Of a DNA stretch of 64,000 nt, positions 1-7,792 are shown one piece after another. How positions within the stretch are numbered: the first letter of the stretch is position 1; every line of letters begins with the position of its first letter. The position numbers and the translations under genes are program-made. The notes beneath the pieces are model-generated. The model made no database searches. It saw only the letters and a program-made list of their open reading frames with translations, and was not told where the DNA came from. This DNA is from Candidatus Nitrospira nitrosa (lineage in GTDB: Bacteria; Nitrospirota; Nitrospiria; Nitrospirales; Nitrospiraceae), in the NCBI RefSeq assembly GCF_001458735.1, contig NZ_CZQA01000011.1, positions 1 to 64,000 on the forward strand. The letters are read 5' to 3'.

Positions 1-9
1 CCCGATAAT

Positions 10-24
10 CATCTCGAAGGCTCC
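10..24. repeat. Left subterminal inverted repeat of the IS
   Basis: The 15 bases CATCTCGAAGGCTCC are the exact reverse complement of 1549-1563. The match stops at both sides (T against G outside, T against C inside), so the repeat is 15 bp. Position close to but not at the element tip is typical of IS1111-type elements. Confidence 0.85.
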
Positions 25-88
25 TCTCTTGAAGAGTAGAGTCGTTGCTAACGCGACGGGCTCATCCACTTTAACCGAGGAGGTTGCG

Positions 89-1105
89 ATGATGTGTTAT
101 GCGGGCATTGATCTCCATGCCACGAATAGTGTGCTGGTCGTGATTGATGAAGCGGATCGAGTGCTGTATCAGAAACGCCTCCGCAATGACCTGGCCGTGA
201 TCTTCACGGCCTTAACACCGTATCAGACCACGCTGCAGGGCGTGGTCGTTGAGTCCACCTATAATTGGTACTGGTTAGTCGACGGGCTCATGGAAGCAGG
301 GTACCGGGTCCACCTCGCTCATGCACCAGCCCTGCCGCAGTATAGTGGGCTCAAGCATGTTGACGATCAACACGATGCGCAGTGGTTAGCCCATTTACTC
401 CGGCTAGGTTTGCTCCCTACCGGGTACATTTACCCCAAAGCGGAACGGGCCGTGCGGGACTTGTTGCGGAAGCGCAGTCAGTTGGTTCGGCACAAGACCA
501 TGGTCGTGCTGAGCCTACAAAGCCTGCTGACACGACTGACTGGCAATCGGCTCTCCCTCCCTCGGCTTCGACAGCTCACCCCAGAGGGCATTCAGGCACT
601 TGTGCCATTTCCCGAACATGTGCAATCGGTCAGCAGTTCGTTGGCTGTGCTGCAATGTCTGGAGCACGAGATTCACACGATTGAGGGCACGGTTCGGGAA
701 GCGGGGCGGACTCAGCCGGGCTATGTGCTCTTACAGACCGTCCCCGGAATCGGGCCGATCTTGGCGGGCACCATTCTCCTGGAAGCCGGTGACCTGCGGC
801 GGTTTGCGACCGTGGGACACTTCGCCTCCTACTGTCGCTGTGTCGGCAGCGAACATGTGAGTAACGGCAAACGCAAAGGGGCTGGCAACACGAAGAACGG
901 CAACAAGTATTTAAGCTGGGCGTTCATCGAGGCGGCGCACTTCGCCATTCGCTATGAGGCCGTGATTCGCCCGTCTTATCAGCGCAAGCAGGCACGGACG
1001 CATCCCCTTGTGGCGCTGAAGGCCGTGGCCCATAAATTGGCGCGGGCCTGCTATCACATGCTCCGTGCGCAGGTGCCATTCGATCTGTCCCGCGCTTTTG
1101 GCTAG
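89..1105 (+). CDS. IS110/IS1111-family transposase (recombinase)
   Basis: Protein of 338 aa, the usual size for IS110-family recombinases. The start is the ATG at 89, preceded by a strong ribosome site (CGAGGAGG at 76-83); an upstream in-frame start at 29 lies in the IS end and is unlikely. The N-terminal RuvC-like DEDD domain begins at once (AGIDLHATN), with the second acidic residue in VVVEST and the last pair in HVDDQHDAQWLAHLLR. The C-terminal Transposase_20 domain is recognisable by TVPGIGPILAGTILLEAGD and the following conserved Ser/Gly/Lys-rich part around residues 235-295. Family knowledge: these enzymes recombine DNA under guidance of an RNA encoded in the element's non-coding end. 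The frame is intact, so the element could be active. Confidence 0.93.
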   Translation: MMCYAGIDLHATNSVLVVIDEADRVLYQKRLRNDLAVIFTALTPYQTTLQGVVVESTYNWYWLVDGLMEAGYRVHLAHAPALPQYSGLKHVDDQHDAQWLAHLLRLGLLPTGYIYPKAERAVRDLLRKRSQLVRHKTMVVLSLQSLLTRLTGNRLSLPRLRQLTPEGIQALVPFPEHVQSVSSSLAVLQCLEHEIHTIEGTVREAGRTQPGYVLLQTVPGIGPILAGTILLEAGDLRRFATVGHFASYCRCVGSEHVSNGKRKGAGNTKNGNKYLSWAFIEAAHFAIRYEAVIRPSYQRKQARTHPLVALKAVAHKLARACYHMLRAQVPFDLSRAFG

Positions 1106-1548
1106 GCGCGGCAGAGCTGGGGGGAGCTGGGAGCTCGCAAAGGGGTTGAGGCCACACCTCGCACTCCCGATTAGCCCCGGTCTTCCCCCTTCAACTCCCT
1201 CGCCACTGGCGTGGGGACTGAGACGCCTCGACCGTGAGCCATGATGGGGTTGGCGCCAGCCCGCTGGTAGCCAGACGTCCTGTGCGTAGGTATGCTGGAC
1301 ACGGCCGGGAACCGACGGTTGTCTGGGGCACGAGGTGCCAGGGGCTGGAGTGGATCCCCGACGGGGCTCGCTCCCACGCCTTGATCCTGATGGGTGACTG
1401 GTGCGGCTCAAATCCGAGCTGACACTGCTGACGACGACAACCGGGATGCGACGGAGTCACGCGACCACCATGGCGAGGGAAGACGTCGTCGGAGACCTCG
1501 CCCCGTTTGTAGGATACGGAGGGCATGATCGGCTGTGCCCTCTTGACC
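1106..1548 (+). ncRNA. Structured non-coding 3' part of the IS; candidate guide (seek/bridge) RNA
   Basis: No convincing reading frame occupies this 443-bp stretch inside the element. It is rich in inverted repeats, for example GGCGAGG (1472-1478) with CCTCGCC (1496-1502) and GGGCA (1521-1525) with TGCCC (1536-1540), plus GC-rich self-complementary segments near 1195-1290. In IS1111-type elements the guide RNA is encoded downstream of the recombinase gene, which is where this lies. That an RNA is made, its ends, and its target loops are inferred, not shown. A short tRNA-like string near 1400 is better explained as part of this structure than as a tRNA. Confidence 0.45.
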
Positions 1549-1563
1549 GGAGCCTTCGAGATG
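1549..1563. repeat. Right subterminal inverted repeat of the IS
   Basis: GGAGCCTTCGAGATG is the exact reverse complement of 10-24 and marks the right end of the IS1111-type element. It sits about 60 bp before the PEP-CTERM gene start at 1622. Confidence 0.85.
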
Positions 1564-1621
1564 GGCGGCCCGTTTAAGTCCCCCCACGCACGGGCGTCCT
1601 CACAACAACCGGAGAACCATC

Positions 1622-2128
1622 ATGCATTCACACCATACAAAGCATTTGTCTTCAGTCTTGGCCGTCCTACTCGGGTTTGCACTGGTCTGTGGCGTAACCA
1701 CAATAACCCCGGCAACGAGTCACGCGATTCCCGTCGCTGGCGACTACACATTCACCAGCGGGTTCACCGGTACCTTCACATCCAACGGGAATGCGTTAAC
1801 TGTCTGGTCATTCAGCGTACCATCGACAATCGTACTCTGGACTGATTCTGATCCATCAGTGCGTCCAGCCACCAATGGCAACACAATATTTTTTGCCGCG
1901 ACGCAAGCTGGGGATGTCAGGATTGATTGGAGTAACACTTCATTCACCGCACGCCTAAACCTGACGGCTGGGGGCATAGGTAGTTTCGATGGACCGTTCA
2001 ATTATCAGCCAGCAATAAATGGGACAGTGCCGGAATCCAGCAGTGCCGCCTTAACAGGCGTAGGTCTCTTGTTGCTGCTGGGCTATGGGTGGCGGCAGCG
2101 GCGTCATGCAGGGTTGCAAGTCGGATAA
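1622..2128 (+). CDS. PEP-CTERM-type sorted surface protein, unknown function
   Basis: Protein of 168 aa. Residues 1-36 form a Sec signal peptide (hydrophobic run from about residue 10 to 35). The C-terminus has the three-part sorting signal of PEP-CTERM proteins: a V-P-E-S motif near residue 138, a transmembrane helix of small and Leu residues, and an arginine-rich tail (WRQRRH). Family knowledge: such proteins are handled by an exosortase and linked to exopolysaccharide; no exosortase is in this window. The middle is a Thr/Ser/Asn-rich beta-type region without a known domain. A ribosome site (CGGAGAACC) precedes the ATG. The IS right end lies about 55 bp upstream, so the native promoter may have been lost. 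Confidence 0.8.
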   Translation: MHSHHTKHLSSVLAVLLGFALVCGVTTITPATSHAIPVAGDYTFTSGFTGTFTSNGNALTVWSFSVPSTIVLWTDSDPSVRPATNGNTIFFAATQAGDVRIDWSNTSFTARLNLTAGGIGSFDGPFNYQPAINGTVPESSSAALTGVGLLLLLGYGWRQRRHAGLQVG

Positions 2129-2310
2129 GCCACCTATGGCCCAGCGCTACCATCGCGACACGTAGTTACCTAAGAATGAGGCCTAGATGAGGTCTCGATC
2201 ATGTTGCTCTTGAAGTCAGTGCGTAGGCTGCCTTTGCTGTTTTGACGTAGAACGGTCACAGCCGATCACGTAATAGATTGCTTGCCCATGAGCTACGGAG
2301 GGAGATGGTT

Positions 2311-2330
2311 CTGTTGGACATGTCCAACAG
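2311..2330. promoter_or_regulatory. Perfect 20-bp palindrome, copy 1 (parS-like candidate)
   Basis: CTGTTGGACATGTCCAACAG reads the same on both strands. It shares the 18-bp core TGTTGGACATGTCCAACA with the second copy at 2451-2472. The core begins TGTT and ends AACA like canonical parS (TGTTTCACGTGAAACA) but differs in the middle and is two bases longer. No T-run follows on either side, so a terminator is unlikely. The position within about 320 bp of parB suggests a binding site for the ParB encoded there; an operator for some other dimeric regulator is the alternative. Confidence 0.55.
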
Positions 2331-2450
2331 AATGCCCTCGCCCTAGAGAGTCAGGGTCTGGTTCAAGTACATCGAACTCCGACCTCTTTGAGCTTTGACG
2401 AAGACCTCTGCTTAAGCCTGGTCGGATAGCCATGGCCGATCGAGGTATCA

Positions 2451-2472
2451 GTTGTTGGACATGTCCAACAAC
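2451..2472. promoter_or_regulatory. Perfect 22-bp palindrome, copy 2 (parS-like candidate)
   Basis: A perfect palindrome of 22 bp with the same 18-bp core TGTTGGACATGTCCAACA as copy 1, extended by two more paired bases on each side (GT...AC). It lies 140 bp from copy 1 and 157 bp from the end of parB. Flanks differ between copies, so the core is what is conserved. Confidence 0.55.
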
Positions 2473-2628
2473 CTCTCGATCCGGCTCGCGCGGTTCAAGC
2501 GAGATCTTGGCGAGATATGAGCGTGTAGAAAAACTGGTGCTGCGAGTGAAAGAGTTGTGGTGGGTGAGGATGTTCAGATTGTCCCTCTCCCCAGTTTGGA
2601 TTGAAGAGAGGGACGAATTGATGAAGGA

Positions 2629-3564
2629 CTACGGGAAAATAATCTGTTCGATGTGACAGTGCCGAGCCGGTACTTCCTCCTGCTTCCCATCCGAAAAATT
2701 GACGATCAGGTGGTTTGCTTGTTGTGGGGCACGCCGCAGATCTACAGTGCCTGATCGATCCTGAAACATGACGATCAAAGACGGCAGCGCTGGTACCGGA
2801 CTATTCCTCTGTTTCTCACCACTACGTTCACTCTTTGAAGGGGCGACGGGTGTTTTCTGTGTGCCCCTCAGTTTGGCGGATAAGGCCGACACGGTTGCAC
2901 GGGTGATCTCCTGATCGGTCGCACACCACCGTTCGACGTCTTTAGGAAACTCCTTATGCAGGTTCCGCAAGTCATAGAGTGTCTTGGCGGAGGAACATTT
3001 CCCTGACGTGTAAATCTCTTCGATACAAGCCGGTGGGTCAATGAGCGCCAAGTGATTCGTGACCATGGATCGGTTCACGCCGAGGAGCTCGGCAATGTGA
3101 GCCTGTTTTTCTCCTTCGTCCATCTTCTTCTTGATGAACATCGCGAGCTCACGCGGCTTCAGATCTTCCCGCTGCAAGTTTTCGATTACTTGTTGATAGT
3201 CCGTATGCGAACGATCGATGAAGGCGGGGATCGTAGTTTTTCCAACGGCTCTGGAGGCTCTGAGGCGACGCGCTCCAAAATTCAAAATCCATCGTTTCGG
3301 CTCCGTGGGATGGGGACGAATCGATATCGGTGTTTTGACTCCATGGATCCTAACGCTCTGTTCCAGTTCTTCCATGCTCGCTGCATCGAATTCCTGGCGC
3401 GGCTGTCCGGGGTCTTCGTCGATGTCCTTCAACGGAATATGAAGCGGGCGTCCCAAGACTTCAGCCGTCACGGTCCGTTCTTTGGCGATCGGATCCGGTG
3501 TCGGTGCGGGAGTCGTCCGATCAAGGGCCGTGAGATCCAACGTCGCGATTAGTGGTTTTTTCAT
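2629..3564 (-). CDS. parB: ParB/KorB-like partition protein
   Basis: Protein of 311 aa, started at the ATG at 3564 that overlaps the parA stop as ATGA, with GGGGGTGATGG as ribosome site; longer forms would run back into parA. The ParB N-terminal domain holds the PGQPRQEF segment and box II (GARRLRAS). A helix-turn-helix follows (HIAELLGVNRSMVTNHLAL). The C-terminal ~50 residues (from LIVMFQDRSGTVDLRRAP) resemble the SH3-like dimerisation domain of plasmid KorB. Family role: binds centromere sites and recruits ParA for segregation; KorB types also repress transcription. The KorB-like end and the non-chromosomal flanks suggest an acquired partition cassette, not the housekeeping parAB. Two palindromes downstream are its candidate sites. 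Confidence 0.85.
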   Translation of the reverse strand: MKKPLIATLDLTALDRTTPAPTPDPIAKERTVTAEVLGRPLHIPLKDIDEDPGQPRQEFDAASMEELEQSVRIHGVKTPISIRPHPTEPKRWILNFGARRLRASRAVGKTTIPAFIDRSHTDYQQVIENLQREDLKPRELAMFIKKKMDEGEKQAHIAELLGVNRSMVTNHLALIDPPACIEEIYTSGKCSSAKTLYDLRNLHKEFPKDVERWCATDQEITRATVSALSAKLRGTQKTPVAPSKSERSGEKQRNSPVPALPSLIVMFQDRSGTVDLRRAPQQANHLIVNFSDGKQEEVPARHCHIEQIIFP

Positions 3565-4343
3565 TCCATCACCCCCATCGTATGAGCCACCTTTTGAAAG
3601 ATCGGCTTCAGATGCAGCCATGCCTCTCGAGAACTGGTTTTCTGCAATGTCCAGATCGGTGCTCCCATCGCCTGTGCTTCCGCCACCGCTGTGCGTGAGG
3701 GAATGGCGGCCATTCGGCCGTCCTCTAGTCGAATGAACAGCGAGGCAAAGGCCTTACAGAGTTGGTCGAAATTCGCGCGTTGAAAGGGCGTGGGTTCCAC
3801 CAGATTCGGCAGCAGGCCGATGAATCGAAGATCTTTATTTAGCGTGCTCTGTATCTTGAGGACCTGCGCCCGGAGTGCTGCGATGCCATCGACCGCTTCT
3901 TGATTCAGTTGAATAGGCGACAGCACAAAATCACCCACCACGAGTGATGCGAGCACGCGGATATCCGGGTTCGGATTCGTATCAATGATGGCCACATCGA
4001 ACCGGTCGTCCATTTCGTTGAGGAACAGCCGGAGATTGTTGGCGAACTGGTTGTGATCCTCTTCTCGTCGCTCGAGTTTAAGTAGGTCGGCATGCGAGGG
4101 AATCACCACAAACGTTCCACCCTCAATGGTGGTGACCGGCTCCGTCAACAGTTGGTTGGCTGTGATGGAGGAGATGGTGGCCAGCCTGGAAGTGCCGATA
4201 TTTTTCGACGTGTTTCCCTGATGGTCCAAGTCAATGATCAAGACCCGTTTCTTGAGCATTTCGACGAGGAAGTACCCCAGTTGGCAGGCAATCGCCGTTT
4301 TCCCTACGCCGCCCTTCTGATTGGCTAAGACCAATGTTTTCAT
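3561..4343 (-). CDS. parA: ParA-family partition ATPase
   Basis: Protein of 260 aa. The start is the ATG at 4343, with AAAGGAGA as ribosome site and the P-loop directly after it; an in-frame start 60 bp further up would add 20 residues with no family match. The deviant Walker A box KGGVGKT is at residues 10-16, Walker A' at VLIIDLDHQGN and Walker B at VAIIDTNPN. It moves ParB-bound DNA by ATP-dependent binding to the nucleoid. It is the first gene of a two-gene operon with parB, coupled through an ATGA overlap. A plasmid or integrated-element origin is likely but no replication gene is visible. Confidence 0.92.
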   Translation of the reverse strand: MKTLVLANQKGGVGKTAIACQLGYFLVEMLKKRVLIIDLDHQGNTSKNIGTSRLATISSITANQLLTEPVTTIEGGTFVVIPSHADLLKLERREEDHNQFANNLRLFLNEMDDRFDVAIIDTNPNPDIRVLASLVVGDFVLSPIQLNQEAVDGIAALRAQVLKIQSTLNKDLRFIGLLPNLVEPTPFQRANFDQLCKAFASLFIRLEDGRMAAIPSRTAVAEAQAMGAPIWTLQKTSSREAWLHLKPIFQKVAHTMGVME

Positions 4344-5264
4344 CGATCGCTCTCCTTTGTCACGAGCCAGGACGTTGTCTGCTTTCTCACGACAGGCGTT
4401 CACGAATGACCAGCATGATGCCTCCCTTTATGGTTAGGTCTGCGTCATGTTTGAGAGAATGCGAGAGGCCGCTCCTGGTCGATCGATTCCATCAAGATAG
4501 AGTTGGTTCCTAATCATCTAATGGATTGCTCTCGCGAGTCGAGCACGTCATGGAGCGTGCGGCATTCTGAATCAGGCCTGCTGAACGGGACTGAGTATTT
4601 CTGCGAGTCTGTGTGGAAGGTTCTTCTCCCTTACGGTTCTCATGGGAGCAGTATCCTAGGTGAAAGAAATTGTCAATCCTCTTGCCCTAAAACCGTACAG
4701 ATCGGTCATTGAATTGGGCATGACTCCGAGATGAATGTCCGGGTTGCCTTAGCGTACGCATGATTCCAGCTGAGGTTGAAAGTCGCGGCGACGCTCGAGT
4801 TCGACGAGATGGGTTGGATGACAAATTGGGTGAACCAAGCATTCTGTCATGCTCCACGTGCAGTACTGCTTGTAGCTACGGGTGCCGGCCGGCTACCGGC
4901 TACGCGTCGATAGTGTTGCCGTCCCTACGCAGCGTGGGGGGCATGGGAAAGAGCGGGATGAGATTGAGACAAGTATGGTCGTACGGTCGCTGACTGTCCT
5001 GTGAAGCAGTCTCGTGCGGCACTGGCTGATCTTTGCACGATCGACGGATTCAATAAATATTTTGTACTCCGTCCCGTTCCATCGTACCGTCACAGGTATG
5101 CCGGAACCATCGTTGTCGTTCCCGTGCGTCGCGGCCTCCGCTCGTCCCGAATGTGAACACGAACGGGAGGGTGAGCTGGAATAGCGGAGGTGTGGGGTCA
5201 TCAAGCCTTCAGTTCTGGCGTTTGAAACAGATCAAATTTGAGTATCGAGGGGATGGAGGTGCCT
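4344..5264. other. Gene-poor stretch upstream of parA
   Basis: About 920 bp without a supportable gene. Several short frames exist but none has both a ribosome site and a recognisable protein. A minus-strand frame (4893-5204) contains a protein-like patch (IPVTVRWNGTEYKIFIE) and may be a decayed gene remnant. A GC-rich self-complementary patch (GCCGGCCGGCTACCGGC) occurs near 4890. A possible parAB promoter is noted separately. Confidence 0.5.
4650..4676 (-). promoter_or_regulatory. Possible sigma-70 promoter for parAB
   Basis: On the minus strand a perfect TTGACA (4671-4676) is followed after 15 bp by GATACT (4650-4655). The spacing is shorter than ideal and the leader to parA would be about 300 nt, so this is only a candidate. 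Confidence 0.3.
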
Positions 5265-5513
5265 ATGACCATCGGATATCAGCGAGTCTTTCTGCTGTTG
5301 ATACTCGTCCTCATGATTGGATTGGCTGGTTGTCAGCGTGAGACGCCAGTCGAGAAGTCGCAGGCTTCACAGTCGCCGTCGGTCGTTGATCAAGCGGTTC
5401 GTCAGTCTGTCGATGCGATCCAGACACCGATGGACAAGGCTCGCGGGGTGGAACGGACGCTGAGTGATGCGGCGGGTCGTACGGCTGATCGAGTTCAGGA
5501 AGGCACGCCGTAG
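5265..5513 (+). CDS. Small lipoprotein, unknown function
   Basis: Protein of 82 aa starting at the ATG at 5265, chosen because GGGGATGGAGG lies at the right distance; two earlier in-frame starts are less well placed. Residues 1-23 are a lipoprotein signal peptide with lipobox LAGC. The mature part is charged and Gln/Ser/Ala-rich and predicted helical, ending DAAGRTADRVQEGTP. It should be anchored in the envelope by an acylated cysteine. No family recognised. Confidence 0.65.
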   Translation: MTIGYQRVFLLLILVLMIGLAGCQRETPVEKSQASQSPSVVDQAVRQSVDAIQTPMDKARGVERTLSDAAGRTADRVQEGTP

Positions 5514-5807
5514 CGGGAAGACAGAGGGCTCCTTTCCCGGTCTGGTCGATCTCAGTAGCGGGCTCTTGGGGCTCTGCGTACTCCATCTTGCAGGTTTCGT
5601 CATGACCCGTGCGGGCTCAGTGCCTTACTTCGCTCAGCACGAAACTCTTTCTGTCACATGCGCTCATTGCGTTCTTCCCACCGCGAGCATAGACTCTTTA
5701 CCTAACCTTGAGCCGCGCGGGTCTTTGCGTCGGTGAATGGCACAGACCACGGTCGCGTGGCCACCCCCGAACCGTCGCATGCTATTTCCTCAGGAAGGAG
5801 AAGGTGG

Positions 5808-6275
5808 ATGGATTTTGTTGTATTTCGTTGTATAGGGCGTGTCGTATTGTGCCTGATCCCGGTGATGGCCGTGAGTCTTCCGGTCGGCGCTGCCCCGCCT
5901 GGTCTGAATCCCTGCGCATTAGTGACAACCGCAGAGGTCGAGCAGGTCATCGGTAAGCTGAGGGGGACACCCAAAGGGGAAACACTGGCTGATGCTAAGT
6001 CGTGTACGTACGAATTTACCAATGGCCAGGATGAGTTCGAAGTCTGGATTGGCCCAGGTGATGCCTTCGCACTTATGCGGAAGGATGCGAAAAAGCCGGT
6101 GTCGGTGGGTGGCTTCGGGGAGGAGGCCTATATGGAGCGAGGCAGACTCGACCTCGGTTCGCTGGAACTCACCATGAGGAAAGGGGCGGTGTTGGCGCAA
6201 CTTTCGATCAGGGAAGGCGCAGGCGACGAAGCGAAGCTGAAGGCCTTAGCGCAGAAGGCTGTGGGGCGAATGTGA
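5808..6275 (+). CDS. Exported protein, DUF3558-like
   Basis: Protein of 155 aa from the ATG at 5808, preceded by GGAAGGAGAAGG; the reading frame is open further upstream but without a ribosome site. Residues 1-30 look like a Sec signal peptide ending in a VGAAPP-type site. The mature part starts with NPCALVTTAEVEQVIG, the Cys-Leu-Thr-x-x-Glu pattern seen in DUF3558-type exported proteins, and contains a second Cys (CTYEF) that could pair with it. It is likely periplasmic or surface-located. Function unknown; family assignment is by pattern only. Confidence 0.65.
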   Translation: MDFVVFRCIGRVVLCLIPVMAVSLPVGAAPPGLNPCALVTTAEVEQVIGKLRGTPKGETLADAKSCTYEFTNGQDEFEVWIGPGDAFALMRKDAKKPVSVGGFGEEAYMERGRLDLGSLELTMRKGAVLAQLSIREGAGDEAKLKALAQKAVGRM

Positions 6276-6406
6276 CGGATTGGAAGGTCATGAGGTAGCT
6301 ATGGTTAGAAACTGCTCGTGGGTTTTGGTTTGGAGGGAATCGGTGCGTTACATCAAGTCATGACGGGATTCACTTCTTACTAGGAGTCTCACGATCATGA
6401 GGTATT

Positions 6407-7135
6407 GTGGGTATTCTTCTGCAGATGCTCACCGGGCTGATGCTCGGTTATGTCACGACCACGCTACTTGAGTCCACGCTTCATCGGGTGATCTATCATG
6501 CGGGACCACGAATCCGCCGGCTCTGGGCGCGCTATCCGAGGCTCAGTGGACCATTCAGGCGTGCCTATTTCTCCCATGGCATCGTCCATCATCGGTGGAC
6601 CTTTCGAAAAGATTTTGTGACCCAATTTTCAAGCCAACAGGAAAAGGAACGGCTTGATGTGAAGCTCGGGTCTCATCAGGCTTCGTTGATTCGGCAAGAA
6701 CACTATGGCATGAGCTTGAGAGGGGTTGGGATTGCCTGGTTCAATCTGCCGATCTTGCCCTGCATCCTGCTGATCGGTCTGGTATGTGGTCCATGGGGCC
6801 TGGTTGGAGCCCTTCCTGCCCTTGTGGCCTATTCCTGCTTGGCGATGTTCGTGCATCCCTATTTGCATCGACCCGCTGAAGGGGATATGACAGGTGTCTC
6901 TCCTGCCCTGCGATGGATTCTGAAGACCGAATATGTTCGGTTCTTGAGGCGTCATCATTTCCTTCACCATCGATATACAGACTGCAATTTCAACTTACTG
7001 CTGGGCGGAGATGTGGTGCTTGGTCGCTCTCGTCCACCGACGGTACAGGATTGGGATGAGATGCGTCGGCTTGGTCTTGTCGTGGATGGCGACAGAAGGC
7101 GGATGTCGTCGACCCTCATCCGCCGTGGTTCTTAA
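6407..7135 (+). CDS. Fatty acid hydroxylase/sterol desaturase-like membrane protein
   Basis: Protein of 242 aa with a GTG start preceded by GAGG; an ATG at 6425 is the alternative. The di-iron histidine clusters of the membrane hydroxylase superfamily are present: HRVIYH (about 26-31), HGIVHHRW (about 57-64), HPYLHRP and HHFLHHRY (about 182-190). Hydrophobic segments lie near 5-22, 105-140 and 140-150. The family uses two irons and O2 to hydroxylate or desaturate lipids at the membrane; the substrate cannot be told from sequence. Its 3' end overlaps the tail of the next gene on the opposite strand by 20 bp. Confidence 0.78.
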   Translation: MGILLQMLTGLMLGYVTTTLLESTLHRVIYHAGPRIRRLWARYPRLSGPFRRAYFSHGIVHHRWTFRKDFVTQFSSQQEKERLDVKLGSHQASLIRQEHYGMSLRGVGIAWFNLPILPCILLIGLVCGPWGLVGALPALVAYSCLAMFVHPYLHRPAEGDMTGVSPALRWILKTEYVRFLRRHHFLHHRYTDCNFNLLLGGDVVLGRSRPPTVQDWDEMRRLGLVVDGDRRRMSSTLIRRGS

Positions 7136-7532
7136 TACCCTGTTCCCATCCGTAGAGAATCGCCTGCTGATGTTGATTCCACGGTCCCATGATGCCTTCA
7201 TTCCAGTTTTGTCGCGCGAGCGGTTCAAGGCGCTTCCAGTCCATCTTCTGATTGTCTCGATCCTGGGCGAGGTCAAAGCCATATTTATAGGCTAGTCGAT
7301 AATGTTGGTAGGTCTGCCCTGAGGTCGCATAGTGCGACCGGTAATGAGTTTCGAAAAGGGACTCGTGACGTAAGAATAGGTCGGTTTCTTCATGGGATTT
7401 ATACTCTTCGGCGGACTGCATGACTCCTCGGAGATGGCTGGATCGCGAGTGGTCAGCAGGCAAGAGACGAAGCATCACCCAGGTGAGAGGAATGATCAGG
7501 ATGAGGAGTCGAAATATGCTGCTAGCGCCCAT
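7116..7532 (-). CDS. Unknown protein with N-terminal membrane anchor
   Basis: Protein of 138 aa. The start at 7532 is favoured by GGAGG five bases upstream; the frame is open to 7595. A single hydrophobic helix (residues 6-23, IFRLLILIIPLTWVML) is followed by a soluble part rich in Tyr, His, Gln and Trp (repeated YxxHY-type spacing, ending WEQGIKNHGG). It probably faces the periplasm as an anchored or cleaved protein. No family recognised. Confidence 0.6.
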   Translation of the reverse strand: MGASSIFRLLILIIPLTWVMLRLLPADHSRSSHLRGVMQSAEEYKSHEETDLFLRHESLFETHYRSHYATSGQTYQHYRLAYKYGFDLAQDRDNQKMDWKRLEPLARQNWNEGIMGPWNQHQQAILYGWEQGIKNHGG

Positions 7533-7792
7533 GGAGACCTCCAGGCAGGGTGCGGGGCACATGATAAGTGAGATCGATTCCAACTTCCAGCCCAAGTTTT
7601 AGGCACATTGATCATGCGCCATCGGGAAGCCCCAGCGGGACACGTGGGAAGGGCATGACGTGCGTACGCGACAGTCTCGTTCATGTGCATCGTGCTTGTG
7701 TCGCGGAAGTTGCCACCTCCAGGGGCTTACTTTCTCTGACCTCCGTGTAGTACACAAGGGGTCAATCGAGATGTGGTGAAGGGGGTGCACGT

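Larger units (their letters stand above)
1..1570 (+). mobile_element. IS110-family insertion sequence, IS1111 type
   Basis: The element is delimited by a perfect 15-bp inverted repeat (10-24 and 1549-1563) around a single DEDD transposase gene and about 440 bp of structured non-coding DNA after that gene. Subterminal inverted repeats combined with a long 3' non-coding part are the known hallmarks of the IS1111 subgroup. The true tips lie a few bases outside the repeats and cannot be fixed here: only nine bases of left flank are in the window and no target duplication is expected for this family. The right tip falls roughly 55 bp before the next gene (start 1622), so the insertion may have replaced or displaced that gene's promoter. 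Confidence 0.85.
2129..2628. other. Gene-free stretch between the PEP-CTERM gene and parB
   Basis: About 500 bp with no supportable gene. A 74-codon frame at 2432-2656 lacks a ribosome site, has no recognisable motif and runs through one of the palindromes, so it is not called. The notable content is the pair of perfect palindromes at 2311-2330 and 2451-2472, close to the 3' end of parB. Confidence 0.6.

Noticed and set aside
1395-1425. tRNA-like string (GGCTCAAATCCGAGC) in the IS
   Set aside because: It has no tRNA-length cloverleaf around it and lies inside the element's structured non-coding part, which explains the local pairing.
2432-2656. 74-codon frame between the palindromes and parB
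   Set aside because: No ribosome site, no protein-like composition, and it spans a palindrome; better seen as non-coding.
4893-5204. Minus-strand frame with a protein-like patch upstream of parA
   Set aside because: Only about 25 residues look protein-like, start and ribosome site are missing; at most a decayed remnant.
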